Shown here piece by piece: positions 27,122 through 35,826 of a DNA stretch of 64,000 nt. The stretch is from the NCBI GenBank assembly GCA_009775355.1, contig VSPN01000003.1, positions 21,077-85,076 of the forward strand. Reading direction: 5' to 3'. Made by a program: the position numbers and the translations under genes. Below the pieces are notes generated by a model. The model had not been told where the DNA came from, searched no databases, and saw nothing but the letters and a program-made list of their open reading frames with translations. The first letter of the stretch is position 1; each line of letters opens with the position of its first letter. This DNA is from Muribaculaceae bacterium (lineage in GTDB: Bacteria; Bacteroidota; Bacteroidia; Bacteroidales; Muribaculaceae).

Positions 27122-27660
27122 AGTCCGTTGACGTTTTTGACTGCAATGAGGAGAACAAGGGCTACCCCGGCCATCATCAGTGTGATCGCTGTCGGGAAAC
27201 CTTTGGCGAGCAGGTATCTGAAGAAATTGCCTGATCCTGGGCGTACCGGCCGTCCTCCGGGAGTGTTGGTGTAGAGCAGGAATCCGAACATGATTCCTGC
27301 GGCGACGGCGAGAACCATCACGGCATAGCGCAGCGGAAGGCCCGACGAGACGGAGAAACCGAGAAGTCCGAGCGCAAGTCCTGTTATGCCGCCACCGATG
27401 ATGAAGGTCATGCCGCGTGTCTGCCGACGCACAGCCTCGGCCTGCATGGCGGTGGCGAATGTCACAACAAGAGTCATGCAGAGCCATCCTGTCAGTATGG
27501 TGGCGTTGATCGGCAGAAGAGGGAAACCGTTTTCCGACACGAGCGAAAGCAGGAGCAGGGCCAGAAAGGAGAGTGCCGGCGCGACGGTCTGCCGTCCGTA
27601 CAGGCAAAAGATCGAACCCGCCCACAGAAGGATGCACAATATTATCAGAAAAACGGTCAT
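27118..27660 (-). CDS. Integral membrane protein of unknown function
   Basis: 180 residues with five or six hydrophobic helices (for example VFLIILCILLWAGSIFC, AVMVLAVAAGIMFGFLLY, AITLMMAGVALVLLIAV). I recognise no family. It lies 54 bp after the PgpH-like gene and overlaps the DUF4919-like gene by 4 bp, so it belongs to the same transcript as the RelA/SpoT and c-di-AMP genes. Confidence 0.75.
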   Translation of the reverse strand: MTVFLIILCILLWAGSIFCLYGRQTVAPALSFLALLLLSLVSENGFPLLPINATILTGWLCMTLVVTFATAMQAEAVRRQTRGMTFIIGGGITGLALGLLGFSVSSGLPLRYAVMVLAVAAGIMFGFLLYTNTPGGRPVRPGSGNFFRYLLAKGFPTAITLMMAGVALVLLIAVKNVNGL

Positions 27661-27714
27661 ATACGCGAAGCTTTATTTTTAAACGTCTGAGATGTCAAAA
27701 ATATTTTCAGAATC

Positions 27715-29793
27715 TCAGCGTATGGTCTGGGTGATGCCGACATTTCTCAGTTCAGGATAAGCCACGCGAGAGTGATAGATTGTCGACAGACGCTTCTTGA
27801 ACGTGTTTTTGATCGTCAGTATGTCGCGGAACGAGACAGGCGACTCGTCGAACAGACCCTCCTTCTCCTGCCCGTCGATGATCTTGTCGACAAGCGCGCC
27901 TATGGCATCGGGAGTGTATTCAGGCAGACTTCTCGATGCTGCCTCCACCGCGTCGGCCATCATGAGTATGGCTGTCTCCCGGCTCTGCGGGTTCGGGCCG
28001 GGATATGTGAACTTCGCGCGGTCAACCGTTCCTTCGGGATTCTCATTGACGGCCGTGTTGTAGAAAAACCGTGCCACAGAGCGTCCGTGATGTTCGGAGA
28101 TGAAGTGGCGTATCACTTCCGGCAGTTTCTCGCTCTGGGCGATGCTCAGACCTGACGTGACATGCGATATGATCTTGTGCGCGCTTGTCTCCGGATTGAG
28201 TCCGGTGTGGGGGTTGACGCCATGCTGGTTTTCGGTGAAGAAGATCGGACCGTCGAGTTTGCCTATATCATGGTATAGGGCACCGGTGCGGACAAGCTGT
28301 GTGTTTGCCCCTATTGCACGCGCGGCCTCGGCAGCGAGAGTCGATACCTGCATGGAATGCTGGAAAGTTCCGGGGGCCTCCTCGGCGAGGCGGCGCAGCA
28401 GCGGGTTGTTGATGTCCGAGAGTTCGACGAGCGTCACCGTCGATGTGAAGCCATAGATCTTCTCTATTATGAGAATGAGGAAGTAAGCGAAAGAGAGCAC
28501 CACCGCGTTTATGGCGAAAGCACCGATTATGTGCCAGTCGAACGAGGCGAGAGTGCCGTCGGTGACGAGAGTGGATATGACATACGACAGCACATATGCG
28601 CAGAATGTGTAGAGTGCGGTCAGAAGAAGCTGCGATCTTCGTTCGAGAGTCTTGATCGAGAATGCCGCGCTGAGGCCGGCGGTGAGTTCCATGAAGATGA
28701 ACTGGAACGGGAAGACAGCCACAAGCGCCGAGATCATCACGCTGACGAGCAGGGAGAATATGGCTGTCCGCGAGTCGAAGAAGACCAGAATCACGAGCGG
28801 AATAGCAGCGAACGGCACGAAGTAGATGCCGTTGCCCACATATTCGAACATGAGGATGGCGAATATGGCGAAAGCAGATATGAACGAGATCAGAAACACC
28901 ATGTTTTTGGTCGAACTGAGAAAACGGCTTCTGAAGATCCGCAGGAAAGCGAAGAGCGCGATGAAGCAGAGCAGGAGGTAGAGTGCCTGTCCGACAAGAA
29001 AATAAGAAGTCCGGTTGTCTTCATGATGATTGCGCTCGGCGATCTCCATGTAGGTGTTGAGGTTGGTGAATATCTGCGGAGTGACGATCTCACCGCGGTC
29101 TACGATACGCTGCCCTTTCTTGATGACTCCGAGCGCGCCGTTGACCGTGAGATATTCCTGACCGCGGAACTTCCTGTCGGCCACCGAGTCTATCACGATG
29201 TTGGGAGTGAGCACCGCCCCGAGCATGTGTGCCACTTCATTGTCGAGAGTCTCCGATGCCTGATCTCCGTGCAGCCCCGAGTGGTATACGGAATCGATAT
29301 ACTGGAACGCTTTCGGAGGGGAGAGCATTTCATGCGCGTCGATTGTCTGGACCGCGTTCGCTCCGTTCTCAACATCGGCCACGCGCAGGTGTCCGTGCGT
29401 TCCGCCGTGAATCAGGTCATAGACCTTCGGATCCACGATGCCGAAACTGTAGGCCCTTGTCAGAAGGTCGGACAGCAGAGTGGCTCGATAAGCCGGAAGC
29501 TTCGACGAGATAGCCTTGCGGAACCGCGCTATGTTTGTCTGGCTGACCGATGCGTCACGCCGCACGAACGGCACGAAAGCGCGGTCGATGCTGTCGCGCA
29601 TCTGTCGCGCCGATGCGGAGTCGCGCAGGATCGGCATGTCGAAATCGGCCGTGAGCAACTGGTAGCGCCACGGCTGGTTGAGCTCGTAGTTGTATGACTG
29701 TCTGTCATCGTGAGGCAGAAGCAGAAGAATCAGGGTGATGGCCGCCGCCACGAGCCCGAGATTCATGAATATGGGCTTCAGATTTGATTTCAT
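27715..29793 (-). CDS. PgpH-like 7TM-HD phosphodiesterase (c-di-AMP)
   Basis: 692 residues from the ATG at 29793, which overlaps the RelA/SpoT stop (ATGA). Layout: one N-terminal helix (LKPIFMNLGLVAAAITLILL), an extracytoplasmic 7TMR-HDED-like domain (about 35-260), seven transmembrane helices (about 265-470) and a cytoplasmic HD domain with FQHSMQVSTLAAEAARAIGA and GALYHDIGKLDGP; the HD and paired histidines bind the metals. PgpH proteins hydrolyse c-di-AMP and in other bacteria are inhibited by (p)ppGpp. Direct overlap with a RelA/SpoT gene makes such a link here attractive, but it is inferred. Confidence 0.9.
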   Translation of the reverse strand: MKSNLKPIFMNLGLVAAAITLILLLLPHDDRQSYNYELNQPWRYQLLTADFDMPILRDSASARQMRDSIDRAFVPFVRRDASVSQTNIARFRKAISSKLPAYRATLLSDLLTRAYSFGIVDPKVYDLIHGGTHGHLRVADVENGANAVQTIDAHEMLSPPKAFQYIDSVYHSGLHGDQASETLDNEVAHMLGAVLTPNIVIDSVADRKFRGQEYLTVNGALGVIKKGQRIVDRGEIVTPQIFTNLNTYMEIAERNHHEDNRTSYFLVGQALYLLLCFIALFAFLRIFRSRFLSSTKNMVFLISFISAFAIFAILMFEYVGNGIYFVPFAAIPLVILVFFDSRTAIFSLLVSVMISALVAVFPFQFIFMELTAGLSAAFSIKTLERRSQLLLTALYTFCAYVLSYVISTLVTDGTLASFDWHIIGAFAINAVVLSFAYFLILIIEKIYGFTSTVTLVELSDINNPLLRRLAEEAPGTFQHSMQVSTLAAEAARAIGANTQLVRTGALYHDIGKLDGPIFFTENQHGVNPHTGLNPETSAHKIISHVTSGLSIAQSEKLPEVIRHFISEHHGRSVARFFYNTAVNENPEGTVDRAKFTYPGPNPQSRETAILMMADAVEAASRSLPEYTPDAIGALVDKIIDGQEKEGLFDESPVSFRDILTIKNTFKKRLSTIYHSRVAYPELRNVGITQTIR

Positions 29794-32036
29794 GAGGTTC
29801 TGCGGGCGATCTTTACGCCCTTGATTGCTTTTAGGGAACTGATTATGTGTGCGAGCGTGGACGTGGTGTCGGTCCGGATAGTCATCCGGCATTTGAACAC
29901 GCCGTTTTCGGCGTCGATCGTGAGGTTGCGTATGTTGACGCCGAGTTTTTTCGACAGGGCCTCCGTTATGTCCTCGAGTATTCCGAGACGGTCGATGCCC
30001 TCGAGCTGGACTCTGGCCATGAACTTGTCGGCGGTCCCGCCCCACTCGGTGGCGACGAGCCGCGATCCGTAGCCGCTCTTGAGCATCATGGCCTTCGGGC
30101 AGCTCACCTTGTGGACCACCACATGCTCGTCATTGTTGACAAATCCGAGCACATCGTCTCCCGGGATCGGCGAGCAGCAGTCGTCGAGCAGATAGTTGGG
30201 GCGCGTCTCGTCGGGATGGAGCACATAGACCTTGCTGCGGTCGACAGGGGCGGCGGCAGGCGGCAGGGGGAATTCCTGACCGGACTGGGCTGGAGATTTG
30301 CGCAACGCGAACGGATTGCGGAGCATCTTTCTCAGCATCGAGACCCGCCTGCGGTCAGCGGCTTTCAACTGTTCGGGCGAGAGGCTGATCTCGTCGCGGG
30401 CCAGCATGACGTAGAGCTCCTCTTCGTCGGGGAGACTGAATATGTCGAGCAGACGGTCCATCAGCACGTCTCCGGGCAGTATGCCCTCGCGGGCGAGAAG
30501 CTCGCCGAACAGCTCGCGCCCGTATTCGCCGAGAGCCGCCGGGTCGCGGCGCAGCAGCGCGCGCAGACGGCTCTTGGCCTTGGCTGTGTGGCAGAAGTCG
30601 AGCCACTCCCTTTTCGGGGTCTGCGACTCTGAGGTGATGATCTCGACCTGGTCGCCCGAGCCGAGACGGTGGGAGATCGGCACGAGCCTGTGGGCTATCT
30701 TGCCAGCTATGCAGTGCGTGCCCAGTTCGGAGTGTATCTCGAAAGCCATGTCGAGCACAGTCGCTCCCTGCGGCAGTGTAAGCAGGTCTCCCTTGGGAGT
30801 GAAGACATAGATTTCCGACGAGAACAGGTTGAGCTTTATGGTGTCGAGGAAATCGATGGCGTCGGGCTCCGGATTGGCCAGTATATCCTTGATGGTGTTC
30901 ATCCACTTGTCGAGCTCGGTGTCGTCGTCGGTGATGCCAGTCTTGTATTTCCAGTGGGCGGCGTAGCCGAGCTCGGCGATCTCGTCCATCTTGCGCGACC
31001 GTATCTGCACCTCTATCCATTTGCCGTCCGGACCCATGGCCGTGAGATGAAGCGCGCGGTATCCGTTGGCCTTCGGCACCGAAGTCCAGTCGCGCAGCCG
31101 GTCGGGATGCACCTTGTGTCCGTCGGAGAAGAAAGTGTATATCTCCCAGCATCTGACGCGCTCCTTCTCGTCGTCGTCATTGTCGAAGATGACGCGCACC
31201 GCGTATATGTCGTAGATTTCCTCGAACGGTATCTTCTTGGCCTCCATCTTGCAGAATATGGAATATGCGCTTTTGACGCGGGCCTTGATCTCATACTTGA
31301 ATCCGGCTGCGTCGAGACGCTCGCGGACCGGGGCGACAAACTGCTCGACGATCTCGTGGCGGTGCGACTCGCTCTCGCTGATCTTCGCCATTATGTCGGC
31401 ATATTTCTGCGGGTGCTCGTAGCGGAAGGCAAGGTCTTCCAGCTCGGTCTTTATCTTGAAGAGTCCGAGCCTGTGGGCAAGCGGAGCGTAGACGTAGAGA
31501 GTCTCGCCGGCGATCTTGAACTGCTTCTCGGGGCGCATGTAGCCGAGAGTGCGCATGTTGTGAAGCCGGTCGGCCATCTTTATGAGCACCACCCTTATGT
31601 CGGTCGACATCGAGAGGAGCAGCTTGCGGAAGTTCTGTGCCTGTAGCGAGGCGTTGGTGCCGAATATGCCGCCCGAGATCTTTGTCAGTCCTTCGACGAT
31701 ATCGGCGATCTTCGCCCCGAAGTTCGCCTCTATGTCCTCGCGTGTGAATTCGGTGTCTTCCACCACGTCGTGAAGCAGCGCGGCGCATATCGACGTCGAT
31801 CCGAGACCAAGCTCGGATATGACGATTCTGGCCACGGCGATCGGATGGAGAATGTAAGACTCCCCGCTCCTGCGCCGCGCCCCCTTGTGGGCGGCGCAGG
31901 CAAAGCGGTAGGCGCGTTCGATGATCTCCACTTTCTTGCGGTGGTTGCTGGCGAGATATGCCGAGAGAAGTGCTCTGAACTCAGTCTCGACCATACGTTC
32001 CTCCTGATCTGGAGGCAACATCGTGTATTCGGTCAT
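29790..32036 (-). CDS. RelA/SpoT bifunctional (p)ppGpp synthetase/hydrolase
   Basis: 748 residues. Hydrolase domain with HPIAVARIVISELGLG and ALLHDVVEDTEFT (HD pair), synthetase domain with RVKSAYSIFCKMEAKKIPFE, EIYDIYAVRVIFD and KANGYRALHLTAMGPDGKW, then TGS (IYVFTPKGDLLTLPQGATVL), and a C-terminal ACT domain. Both catalytic halves look intact, so Rel-type bifunctional. An in-frame ATG at 32075 lies upstream of the -7 box and cannot be used from that promoter; the ATG at 32034-32036 (MTEYTMLPPDQ) is preferred. It heads the overlapped operon with the PgpH-like gene. Confidence 0.95.
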   Translation of the reverse strand: MTEYTMLPPDQEERMVETEFRALLSAYLASNHRKKVEIIERAYRFACAAHKGARRRSGESYILHPIAVARIVISELGLGSTSICAALLHDVVEDTEFTREDIEANFGAKIADIVEGLTKISGGIFGTNASLQAQNFRKLLLSMSTDIRVVLIKMADRLHNMRTLGYMRPEKQFKIAGETLYVYAPLAHRLGLFKIKTELEDLAFRYEHPQKYADIMAKISESESHRHEIVEQFVAPVRERLDAAGFKYEIKARVKSAYSIFCKMEAKKIPFEEIYDIYAVRVIFDNDDDEKERVRCWEIYTFFSDGHKVHPDRLRDWTSVPKANGYRALHLTAMGPDGKWIEVQIRSRKMDEIAELGYAAHWKYKTGITDDDTELDKWMNTIKDILANPEPDAIDFLDTIKLNLFSSEIYVFTPKGDLLTLPQGATVLDMAFEIHSELGTHCIAGKIAHRLVPISHRLGSGDQVEIITSESQTPKREWLDFCHTAKAKSRLRALLRRDPAALGEYGRELFGELLAREGILPGDVLMDRLLDIFSLPDEEELYVMLARDEISLSPEQLKAADRRRVSMLRKMLRNPFALRKSPAQSGQEFPLPPAAAPVDRSKVYVLHPDETRPNYLLDDCCSPIPGDDVLGFVNNDEHVVVHKVSCPKAMMLKSGYGSRLVATEWGGTADKFMARVQLEGIDRLGILEDITEALSKKLGVNIRNLTIDAENGVFKCRMTIRTDTTSTLAHIISSLKAIKGVKIARRTS

Positions 32037-32044
32037 AACATTCA

Positions 32045-32052
32045 CAAAATTA
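32045..32052 (-). promoter_or_regulatory. -7 box for the RelA/SpoT operon
   Basis: TAATTTTG on minus, 8 nt before the chosen ATG, giving a leader of only about 4-5 nt. It fixes the start codon choice. Confidence 0.55.
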
Positions 32053-32089
32053 GCAAACGGAATCCAAAATGTCAATAAAAAATAAGATA

Positions 32090-32123
32090 AAAAATCCGGG
32101 CGTCTCGCGACGACCGGATTTTT
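32090..32123. terminator. Terminator upstream of the RelA/SpoT operon
   Basis: Arms 32090-32099 (AAAAATCCGG) and 32114-32123 are complementary, with inner pairs CGTC/GACG around the loop TCGC. On minus it ends in TTTTTTATC, so it would stop transcripts coming from the lpxB side. Confidence 0.7.
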
Positions 32124-32584
32124 CCGCCGGACGCCGGGCTTTCAGCCCCTGCGCGTCGCTGTGCGGACGATAGAAATTACTAATGTATATAACCCAAAAT
32201 TTAGACATCTGTGTTTTCGGCCTGACATTGTGAGAGCCAATAGGTTCCCCATTGATTCCATCCATCTGCCGGCGGTATCGGACCAAGGTTCGGTTGAAAC
32301 ATATCTAAGTCATGAAAAAGTGTTAGTTTCAGCGGCGGCACCTGCCGTGAGGTGTCGCTGCCATGATGTTTTTAATAACGGGGGGGCGTCAGTTGCGGAT
32401 TCGCTGTCCGCATATATCGTCGCAGGGTTTTCTCCCGGTTATTGTCGCTCAGGTGATCGGTCCGGCGACATGAGTCATGGCCTGCCGGACTATGGATTGT
32501 TTTTGTATGATGTAACCTATAAACGGAATCGCCAGAGGCAATATTAGACTCCGAATGTTAAAGTGAATGTTAAAAATCGGGAGA
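32124..32584. other. Non-coding stretch between terminators
   Basis: About 460 bp with no convincing gene. A 128-codon open frame on plus (32161-32547) has no family resemblance, promoter or signal sequence and looks like chance. A weak hairpin (CACCT/AGGTG, within 32330-32360) is the only structure seen. Confidence 0.5.
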
Positions 32585-32617
32585 GGCGGCCCTGCGTGGA
32601 GTGCACGCGGGGCCGCC
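32585..32617 (-). terminator. Terminator after the small membrane protein
   Basis: Stem GGCGGCCC/GGGCCGCC (32585-32592 and 32610-32617) extended by GCGTG/CACGC after one mismatch. On minus it is followed by TCTCCCGATTTTT. Confidence 0.6.
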
Positions 32618-32674
32618 CCGGGTTTTCATGGATCGATCTGTCTGTCGATCAGTGGCGTGTGTTGCCGTCGGGTC

Positions 32675-33001
32675 TCAGATGTAGAGACTCAGCACGAAAG
32701 CCGCCACCGCTATGGGGATTGTGACATATAGTACCATCCATGCGCGTCGGGGGTTGTTGATGCGGGCGAGAAAGAAATAGAGGAATCCGACGGCAAACAG
32801 GATGAACGACGACATCATCACTATACCTCTCGGATCTCCCGTCGCCGAAGCCTTGACAATAAGCCATATGAATATGGCTATGGCGCAGATGGTCAGGATT
32901 ATGCCTGTCCAGATCCCCGCCTTCTGTCCTGAAGATATCTGCTGCCCGCACAAAAGGCTCGCCACCGGAGCTCCGGTCCGGTCTTTGTGTGTCTTTTCCA
33001 T
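32675..33001 (-). CDS. Small three-helix membrane protein
   Basis: 108 residues with three hydrophobic helices (IWTGIILTICAIAIFIWLIV, MMSSFILFAVGFLYFFLA, MVLYVTIPIAVAAFVLSLYI). The start MEKTHKDRTG at 32999-33001 is preferred; an in-frame ATG 30 bp upstream is also possible. No family recognised. It follows lpxB by 88 bp on the same strand and is followed by a strong hairpin, so it is probably the last gene of that transcript. Confidence 0.65.
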   Translation of the reverse strand: MEKTHKDRTGAPVASLLCGQQISSGQKAGIWTGIILTICAIAIFIWLIVKASATGDPRGIVMMSSFILFAVGFLYFFLARINNPRRAWMVLYVTIPIAVAAFVLSLYI

Positions 33002-33089
33002 AACTCTGACGTTTATGTGTGTACTATGCAACGTCTGCGGGAGTGATAATGTTCAGATACCGCCGGGAGTGTGTGGCCGGCCCGCGCGG

Positions 33090-34226
33090 TCAGCTCTCTC
33101 TGAGGGAATCTACTATGAGTTCGGCGGCATATTCGGCGGCCACGGCGTTGCCGAGACGCCGCTGCATGGTGCGGTAGCCCTGGAGCTGGAAGTCGCGGCG
33201 GGGCGAGGGCTGCAGAAGCGGGGAGAGCTCGCGGGCTATCGAGTCGGCGGTGCATTTGTGCACAAGCAGCTCGGGCACGATCTCGTTGCCGGCTATCAGG
33301 TTGGGCAGAGATACGTATTTCACTTTGAGAAGTTTCTCCATGATCCTGTATGATATCGCCATGCCGTTGGCGCGGTATACCACCACCTGCGGCGTGCCGA
33401 TCAGAGCAGTCTCGAGAGTGGCGGTGCCTGATGTCACTATGGCCGCCTGCGAGTATTTAAGCAGGGTCGGCGTGCAGCCGAACACAAGCTTGAGGCCCGG
33501 GTCCTGAGCCACTTCGCGGTAGAATTTCTCGCCTATGGCCGGCGCGGCCCCGACCACATACTGGAACTCCGGGAATCTCTTCGCCGCCTCGATCATCAGA
33601 GGCAGGTTGTTGCGTATCTCTCCGCGTCTTGAGCCGGGGAGCAGGGCTATGACAGGACGTTCGCCGTCGAGATCCTGCCGCTCCACAAAATGTTTCTTCG
33701 GCGGCAGATGCCCCATGTAGTGCGCCACTTCCTGCACCGACGGATTGCCGACAAACGTTACGTTATAGCCATGTTTCTTGTAGAAGGGCACCTCGAACGG
33801 CAGGATCGAATACATGTGGTCTACGTATTTCTTGATCGACTTCACGCGATATTCCTTCCACGCCCACACCTTGGGAGAGATGAAATAGTGCACAGGCACA
33901 CCGAGGCCGTGTGCGTAGCGGGCCATCTTCAGGTTGAAGCCCGGGTAGTCCACAAGTATTAGAGCGTCGGGACGGTATTGTCGCAGCAGCGTTCTGGCGC
34001 GGTGCATGTTGGAGAGTATGACGGGGAGGCGGCGCAGCACCTCGCTGAATCCCATGACATTCATCATGTCATAATGCAGGTCGGGCTTGCGCCGGGCCTC
34101 GGCGGCCATAAGATCGCCGCCGAAGAAGCGGAATTCGGCGGCGGGGTCGAATTCCTTGATCCATTTTATCAGATGGGAGGCATGTAGATCGCCGGATGCC
34201 TCGCCGGCAATTAGCATGTATTTCAT
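33090..34226 (-). CDS. lpxB: Lipid-A-disaccharide synthase
   Basis: 378 residues, the usual LpxB length. It joins UDP-2,3-diacylglucosamine and lipid X to make the lipid A disaccharide at the inner membrane. Signatures: MLIAGEASGDLHASHLIKWI, FFGGDLMAAEARRK, VDYPGFNLKMARYAHGLGV, YFISPKVWAWKEYRVK, ALLPGSRRGEIRNNLPLM and TSGTATLETALIGTPQVVVY. A textbook Bacteroidetes promoter sits 4 nt before the ATG, so the message should be leaderless. Confidence 0.97.
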   Translation of the reverse strand: MKYMLIAGEASGDLHASHLIKWIKEFDPAAEFRFFGGDLMAAEARRKPDLHYDMMNVMGFSEVLRRLPVILSNMHRARTLLRQYRPDALILVDYPGFNLKMARYAHGLGVPVHYFISPKVWAWKEYRVKSIKKYVDHMYSILPFEVPFYKKHGYNVTFVGNPSVQEVAHYMGHLPPKKHFVERQDLDGERPVIALLPGSRRGEIRNNLPLMIEAAKRFPEFQYVVGAAPAIGEKFYREVAQDPGLKLVFGCTPTLLKYSQAAIVTSGTATLETALIGTPQVVVYRANGMAISYRIMEKLLKVKYVSLPNLIAGNEIVPELLVHKCTADSIARELSPLLQPSPRRDFQLQGYRTMQRRLGNAVAAEYAAELIVDSLRES

Positions 34227-34229
34227 TTT

Positions 34230-34279
34230 GCAAAAATAAAAAACCGTCTCAATGGTGGCAAAAATAAAAACGGTCTCAC
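34230..34279. repeat. Imperfect direct repeat covering the lpxB promoter
   Basis: GCAAAAATAAAAA followed by C(C/G)GTCTCA occurs at 34230-34252 and 34258-34279, 28 bp apart. The duplication places the TTTG of the second copy at the right distance to act as the -33 element for the first. Confidence 0.7.
34231..34262 (-). promoter_or_regulatory. Consensus promoter of lpxB
   Basis: On minus: TTTG (34259-34262), a 20-bp spacer, TATTTTTG (34231-34238), then CAAA and the ATG at 34226. Both elements match the Bacteroidetes consensus exactly. Confidence 0.8.
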
Positions 34280-34295
34280 GAGCGTTTTTTCAGTT

Positions 34296-35720
34296 ATGAG
34301 ACAAATGCGCTACTTCCTATTGACCCTTGCGGGGCTTATAAGTTTAATCATGGCTTGCACCGGCATGGTTTCGTGTATCGACGACGCCATGACCACTTCA
34401 TCTTCCGACGTGCTGTCTTTCTCGCGCGACACCGTGGATTTCGATACTGTCTTTACGGATCTCGGCACGCCGACGGCGCGGCTCATCGTGTTCAACCGCG
34501 CCTCGAAAGGTCTGGAGATAAGCTCGATCAAGTTCAAAGACCCTGACACAAGATTCCGCTTCAATGTCGATGGCGTCAGCGGTGTGGAGTTTCATGACGT
34601 CGAGATCCGCGGGCGCGATTCGATCTACGTCTTTATCGAATGCTTCATGCCGGAGACGCAAGGCGCGTCGCCCGGTCTCGTGGCCGACGACCTTGAATTC
34701 GTGACCAACGGAGTGACCCAGACCGTGCGTGTCGAGGCATACGGCCAGAACGTGACGCGTCTGCGCAATGTGCGCCTCACAGCCGACACACGTCTGACGG
34801 CCGACCGCCCTTATGTCGTGTTCGACTCGCTTACGGTCTGCAAGGGGGTCACGCTGACGGTCGATCCCGGAGCGCAGCTTCTCTTCCACGACGGAGCCTC
34901 GCTTGTGGTCGAGGGGCGTCTTGAAGCTGTGGGCCGGCCCGGCAAGATGATCGACATGCGGGGTGACCGCCTCGACAATGTGCTGCCCGATGTGAAATAC
35001 GACATTCTGCCGGGCCAGTGGAAAGGGGTGCGTATCGCCGCCGGCTCGCATGGCAACCGGATAGAATATGTCGACATGCGCAGCACTCTGGCCGGTCTTA
35101 CGGTAGACTCCTGCGCCGATCTTCAGCAGACCAGACTCACTCTTCTTAACTCATGGCTCCACAACTCATCGGGCAATGTCCTGACATCGCGCTACTCGAA
35201 GGTCAACGCATATGGATGCTGCTTCTCCGAAGCCGGAGGCTCAGTGGTGAGTCTTGCCGGAGGAGACCATGAGTTTCTGCAGTGCACCATCGCCAACAAT
35301 CACCTCTACTCCATCTCCGGACCACTGCTTGAACTTCTGCACGTTCTTCCGGAAGATATCGACGAAAACAGCGCGCCGCTCATGAGGGCTCGGTTTTCGA
35401 ATTCGATAATCTACGGTCTGCGGGCGGATCTGAACACCGGCGATCTGACCGGGTCGGATGTCGTGTTCCGCTATGTCTCGCTCGGATCGAAGGGAGAGGA
35501 CGACGACAACTTCATCAACTGCCTTTGGGAAACGGATCCGTTGTTCCGCACGGTGCGTCAGGACTATCTCTTCGATTACCGACTGCATGAGGATTCTCCC
35601 GTCAGATCGGCCGGAGACCCGGCTCTTGTCACACCGGAGGTGATGTATGACATGGACGGCGTCGACAGGCTCGGGCACGGGGCGCCGTCGCTCGGAGCCT
35701 TTCAGTATGCTCCGCAGTGA
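34296..35720 (+). CDS. Surface or periplasmic beta-helix lipoprotein
   Basis: 474 residues. A lipoprotein signal (about 1-27, LIMACTGMVSC), an N-terminal Ig-like region (DTVDFDTVFTDLGTPTARLI) and a right-handed parallel beta-helix in the second half, closing with the typical GHGAPSLGAFQYAPQ. This layout is common in Bacteroidales lipoproteins; the role is unknown, though beta-helix repeats often bind polysaccharide. It is divergent from lpxB across 69 bp and is followed by the psd promoter, so it is probably monocistronic. Confidence 0.8.
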   Translation: MRQMRYFLLTLAGLISLIMACTGMVSCIDDAMTTSSSDVLSFSRDTVDFDTVFTDLGTPTARLIVFNRASKGLEISSIKFKDPDTRFRFNVDGVSGVEFHDVEIRGRDSIYVFIECFMPETQGASPGLVADDLEFVTNGVTQTVRVEAYGQNVTRLRNVRLTADTRLTADRPYVVFDSLTVCKGVTLTVDPGAQLLFHDGASLVVEGRLEAVGRPGKMIDMRGDRLDNVLPDVKYDILPGQWKGVRIAAGSHGNRIEYVDMRSTLAGLTVDSCADLQQTRLTLLNSWLHNSSGNVLTSRYSKVNAYGCCFSEAGGSVVSLAGGDHEFLQCTIANNHLYSISGPLLELLHVLPEDIDENSAPLMRARFSNSIIYGLRADLNTGDLTGSDVVFRYVSLGSKGEDDDNFINCLWETDPLFRTVRQDYLFDYRLHEDSPVRSAGDPALVTPEVMYDMDGVDRLGHGAPSLGAFQYAPQ

Positions 35721-35782
35721 CACGTTGCGATGACGTCATGTCAAGACGTCGGAAACCGTTCCGGGCGAAACCCTGTCTTATT

Positions 35783-35814
35783 TTTGCACATATTAAGAAA
35801 AATGTGTATATTTG
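35783..35814 (+). promoter_or_regulatory. Consensus promoter of psd
   Basis: TTTG (35783-35786), 20-bp spacer, TATATTTG (35807-35814), 12 nt before the psd ATG. It excludes an in-frame ATG at 35812 that lies inside the box. Confidence 0.8.
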
Positions 35815-35826
35815 CGGATTGGAAAA

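Noticed and set aside
28357..29697. 446-codon frame on plus inside the PgpH-like gene
   Set aside because: Shadow of the HD phosphodiesterase; composition is Glu/Arg/His-rich nonsense and no promoter or start signal exists.
32161..32547. 128-codon plus-strand frame in the gap before the small membrane protein
   Set aside because: Lies between terminators, lacks a promoter and shows no recognisable domain; treated as chance.
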